Origin: Alphaproteobacteria bacterium UBA7691
GTDB taxonomy: Bacteria > Pseudomonadota > Alphaproteobacteria > Ferrovibrionales > Ferrovibrionaceae
Reading direction: 5' to 3'
DNA length: 18,393 nucleotides
NCBI GenBank assembly: GCA_002482765.1
Contig: DLGP01000094.1
Span: 9,695 to 28,087, forward strand
Shown piece by piece: positions 16,263 to 18,393 of the stretch. Position 1 is the stretch's first letter, and each line of letters starts with the position of its first letter. The notes beneath the pieces are model-generated. The model was not told the origin of the DNA. It saw only the letters and a program-made list of their open reading frames with translations, and did not search any database. Position numbers and translations under genes: made by a program.

Positions 16263-16306
16263 GGCGTTTCCCTTGGTCCTTTTTTGGGGCGGTTACTGAA
16301 TGAAAA

Positions 16307-16939
16307 TCATGGCCGCAAAGCGGCCAGCGTGGCCTGGGCGCGCGCGGTGATGCCGGCCCAATCGCGGGCGCGCACCAGTGCATCGGGCGCCAGCCAGGAG
16401 CCACCGACACAGGGCACATTGGCCAAGGCCAGATAGGCCTTGGCCTTTTCCGCATCGATGCCGCCGGTGGGGCAGAAGCGCAGTTCCGGCACTGGGCCGC
16501 TCACTGCCTTGAGATAAGCGGCACCGCCAGCAGGCTCGGCCGGGAAGAATTTCAGATGATCGAAGCCAAGATCGCGCAAGGCCAGCATCTCGCTCAAACT
16601 GGCGCTACCGGGCAAGGCCGGCAGACCGGATCTGGCCAAGGCTTCGGCCAGCTTCGGCGGCGTGCCGGGCGTGACGATAAACTGCGCCCCGGCATCGCGG
16701 GCGGCGGCAAGCTGGCGGTGATCCAGCACCGAGCCGATGCCCAGTGCAATGCCCGGCACGGCTTTTGCCACCCGGGCGGCGGCTTCCAGCGCCTGTGGCG
16801 TGCGCAGGGTGATCTCGATGATGCCGATGCCGCCTGCCAGCAAGGCTTCGGCCAATGGCACGGCATCCTGCACCGCCTCCACCACCACAACCGGGATTAC
16901 GGGCGAAAGGGCGGCGATTTCGGCGATGCTGCGCGTCAT
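16307..16939 (-). CDS. eda: 2-dehydro-3-deoxy-phosphogluconate (KDPG) aldolase
   Basis: A 210-residue class I aldolase that splits KDPG into pyruvate and glyceraldehyde-3-phosphate in the Entner-Doudoroff pathway. The ATG at 16939 gives a normal-length protein (MTRSIAEIAAL); the frame stays open to 17089, but that would overlap the upstream gene by over 120 bp. Motifs: IEITLRTPQAL with Glu42 and Arg46, TPGTPPKL (90-97), the Schiff-base lysine Lys130 in DHLKFFPAE, and PTGGID (157-162). Two usual motifs are altered: GIGSVLDHRQ (family norm GAGTVL) and PGSASLSEML (norm PGVATPSE), which might shift specificity towards other keto-deoxy acids. It starts 22 bp after the gamma-glutamyltransferase gene; no 6-phosphogluconate dehydratase (edd) is nearby, so it could serve another 2-keto-3-deoxy sugar acid route. 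Confidence 0.92.
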   Translation of the reverse strand: MTRSIAEIAALSPVIPVVVVEAVQDAVPLAEALLAGGIGIIEITLRTPQALEAAARVAKAVPGIALGIGSVLDHRQLAAARDAGAQFIVTPGTPPKLAEALARSGLPALPGSASLSEMLALRDLGFDHLKFFPAEPAGGAAYLKAVSGPVPELRFCPTGGIDAEKAKAYLALANVPCVGGSWLAPDALVRARDWAGITARAQATLAALRP

Positions 16940-16961
16940 GGCGCGGAGAGTAGCCCGGCCT

Positions 16962-18393
16962 TCAGAAGCCGGCAACGGCTCCGTCGCTGCGCGGATCGGT
17001 GGCGCCTTCCAGGCTGCCATCGGGATGCCGCACAATGGCGCCGGCATGGCCCATCGTGGCGGTGAAATCCGCCAGCAATTCGATATCATGGCCGGCGCGG
17101 CGCAGACGCGCCACCAGATCGGGATCGAAACGACCTTCCAGTTTCAGCGTGATGCTGTTTTCACCCCAGGTTTTGCCCAAAAGCCAGCGCGGCGCCGTCA
17201 CCGCCTGCTGCAAGGGCTGACCAAACAGGCCATAGCGGCTGAACAAAGCCGACTGGGTTTGTGGCTGGCCCTCGCCGCCCATGGTGCCATACACCATGTC
17301 GCGGCCATCCTTGAAGCGCGCCAGCGCCGGATTGAGGGTGTGGAACGGGCGCCGGCCCGGCGCCAGCAGGCGCGGCCCCTGGCCATCCAGCAGGAAGCTG
17401 GAACCCCTGTTCTGCCACACGATGCCGCTTTCCGGCAGCACACAGCCGGAGCCGAATTCAAAATAGATGCTCTGGATGAAGCTGGCCTGGCGGCCTTCGC
17501 CATCAATCGCGCCCATCCATACCGTGTCGCCCGGATTGGCCGGATAGGGCCAGGGCAAAGCCTGCTCGCGGTTGATCCGCTGCACCAGGGCATCCAAAGC
17601 CGCCGGCTCCAGATACCGCTGCGGCTGCTCCGTCATGCTATCGGGATCGCCCAGGATACGATCACGCACCAGAAAAGCCTGTTTGGTGGCTTCCACCAGG
17701 CCATGGATATGCTCAAAGCCCTCGGCCTCGCGCACCCCTAGGCGGTCAAACAGGCCCAGAATCATCAGCGAGGCGAAACCCTGGGTCGGCGGGGCAAAAT
17801 TGTAGAGCGTGGCTTCACCCAGTTCGACCGAGAGGGCGGCTGGGCGCCGCGCCTGATGCGCGGCCAGATCGCCGGCTGTCAGCGGCGTGCCGAAACGGGC
17901 ATGATCGGCGGCCATACTGCGCGCCAGCTCGCCGCGATAAAAATCTTCCGTGCCGGCCTGGCCGATGCGGCGCAGGGCTGCACCCAGCGCCGGCAGCTTC
18001 ATGATCTGACCTTCGCGCGGCAAGCGGCCATCGATCAGGAACACCTCCTTGAAGCCGGGGGCATCTTTCAGTTCCGGCCATTTCGCCTCGGTCAGTTCGG
18101 CCTGGCTGAGCGTGACGGCAAAACCATGCTCGGCATGCCAGGCGGCTTCTTCCACCAATCGCGCCAGCGGCAGGCGGCCGCCCCAATCGGCAGCGATCCG
18201 CAAAACCTCGCCCCAGCCTGAGATTGTGCCGGCCACCGTGTTGGCGGCCAGCGGCCCGCGCCATGGAATGCTGGCCAGGCCCTGCGCCTTGTAAAGCGCC
18301 GGGCTGGCCGCAGCCACGGCGGCACCGCAACCTTCCACCGCCTCTGGCGCTTGCCCCGGCTGTGCCACCAGCCAGAAACCGTCGCCGCCGATG
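16962..18393 (-). CDS. Gamma-glutamyltransferase family protein, N-terminus cut by the window edge
   Basis: About 476 residues are visible and the frame runs off the right edge (IGGDGFWLVAQPG at the start), so perhaps 50 N-terminal residues are missing. This Ntn-hydrolase family is made as a precursor that cleaves itself before a threonine. The predicted nucleophile is the Thr of NPGDTVWMGAID (codon at 17523-17525). Further family marks are SIYFEFGSGCVLPESGIVWQNRG, the MVYGTMGGEGQPQTQ glycine-rich loop, and a canonical C-terminal DPRSDGAVAGF. The mature N-terminal half has the STVAG-like TVAGTISGW and the large-subunit helices. The DTVWMG form with a following FIQSIYFEFG resembles the YwrD-type or glutaryl/cephalosporin acylase-like branch rather than the classical E. 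coli Ggt (TTHYSV), so true substrate may not be glutathione. Whether a signal peptide exists lies beyond the window. Confidence 0.9.
   Translation of the reverse strand, partial: IGGDGFWLVAQPGQAPEAVEGCGAAVAAASPALYKAQGLASIPWRGPLAANTVAGTISGWGEVLRIAADWGGRLPLARLVEEAAWHAEHGFAVTLSQAELTEAKWPELKDAPGFKEVFLIDGRLPREGQIMKLPALGAALRRIGQAGTEDFYRGELARSMAADHARFGTPLTAGDLAAHQARRPAALSVELGEATLYNFAPPTQGFASLMILGLFDRLGVREAEGFEHIHGLVEATKQAFLVRDRILGDPDSMTEQPQRYLEPAALDALVQRINREQALPWPYPANPGDTVWMGAIDGEGRQASFIQSIYFEFGSGCVLPESGIVWQNRGSSFLLDGQGPRLLAPGRRPFHTLNPALARFKDGRDMVYGTMGGEGQPQTQSALFSRYGLFGQPLQQAVTAPRWLLGKTWGENSITLKLEGRFDPDLVARLRRAGHDIELLADFTATMGHAGAIVRHPDGSLEGATDPRSDGAVAGF

Noticed and set aside
16307..17089. Longer start for KDPG aldolase at 17089
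   Set aside because: The extra 50 residues overlap the GGT-family gene and do not match the aldolase family; ATG 16939 gives the usual length.
16737..17741. Plus-strand frame of 334 codons opposite eda and the GGT-family gene
   Set aside because: It crosses two clear minus-strand genes and their boundary, and has low-complexity composition.
1..18393. CRISPR arrays, tRNA genes, IS ends or long inverted repeats
   Set aside because: No regularly spaced direct repeats, cloverleaf-like sequence, transposase or terminal inverted repeats noticed on reading through the window.

Overview
The window is a GC-rich stretch (low-to-mid 60s % by eye), densely coded, with codon usage and gene families typical of a Gram-negative proteobacterium. 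The secreted multihaem cytochromes, the outer-membrane beta-barrel and the ABC transporter style suggest an alphaproteobacterium, perhaps Rhodospirillales-like. That placement is inference and cannot be proven from the sequence alone. I see no tRNA, rRNA, IS element, CRISPR array or phage integrase. No gene-free stretch exceeds 300 bases; the largest gap is 116 bp (9994-10109).

Region 1 (1-8625, plus strand) is a tightly packed six-gene cluster that probably belongs to an extracellular or periplasmic electron-transfer system. In order it holds the C-terminal end of a c-type cytochrome with two CXXCH motifs (cut by the window edge), a 140-aa secreted protein of unknown function, a secreted protein with two GlcG/HbpS-like domains, a 628-residue predicted outer-membrane beta-barrel, a secreted decahaem cytochrome of about 1283 residues whose C-terminus is an LVIVD-type beta-propeller, and a small secreted protein. 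All genes overlap by 4-16 bp or are separated by at most 2 bp. This is the most interesting part of the window: it looks like a porin-plus-multihaem-cytochrome module that does not match MtrCAB, Pio or the Geobacter conduits as I know them.

Region 2 (8632-10109) is a pentahaem cytochrome on the minus strand, convergent with region 1. Its upstream gap contains two back-to-back promoter candidates, one for the cytochrome and one for the ABC operon to its right.

Region 3 (10110-15463, plus strand) is a complete Fe3+/AfuABC-type ABC importer: a double-length permease with an N-terminal membrane extension, two tandem paralogous periplasmic binding proteins, and an ATPase. Iron is the default guess, but the binding proteins lack an obvious ferric-binding tyrosine pair and carry four conserved cysteines instead, so the substrate is open.

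Region 4 (15438-18393, minus strand) reads, in transcription order, a gamma-glutamyltransferase-family protein (N-terminus cut by the window edge), KDPG aldolase (eda), a glutathione S-transferase and a 64-residue superinfection-immunity-family membrane protein whose end overlaps the ATPase gene antisense. These look like housekeeping or accessory metabolism, with a possible glutathione theme.

Taken together, regions 1-2 carry 17 visible haem-attachment motifs beside an importer of the iron-transport superfamily, so a redox or iron-linked role for the left two thirds of the window is a reasonable hypothesis.
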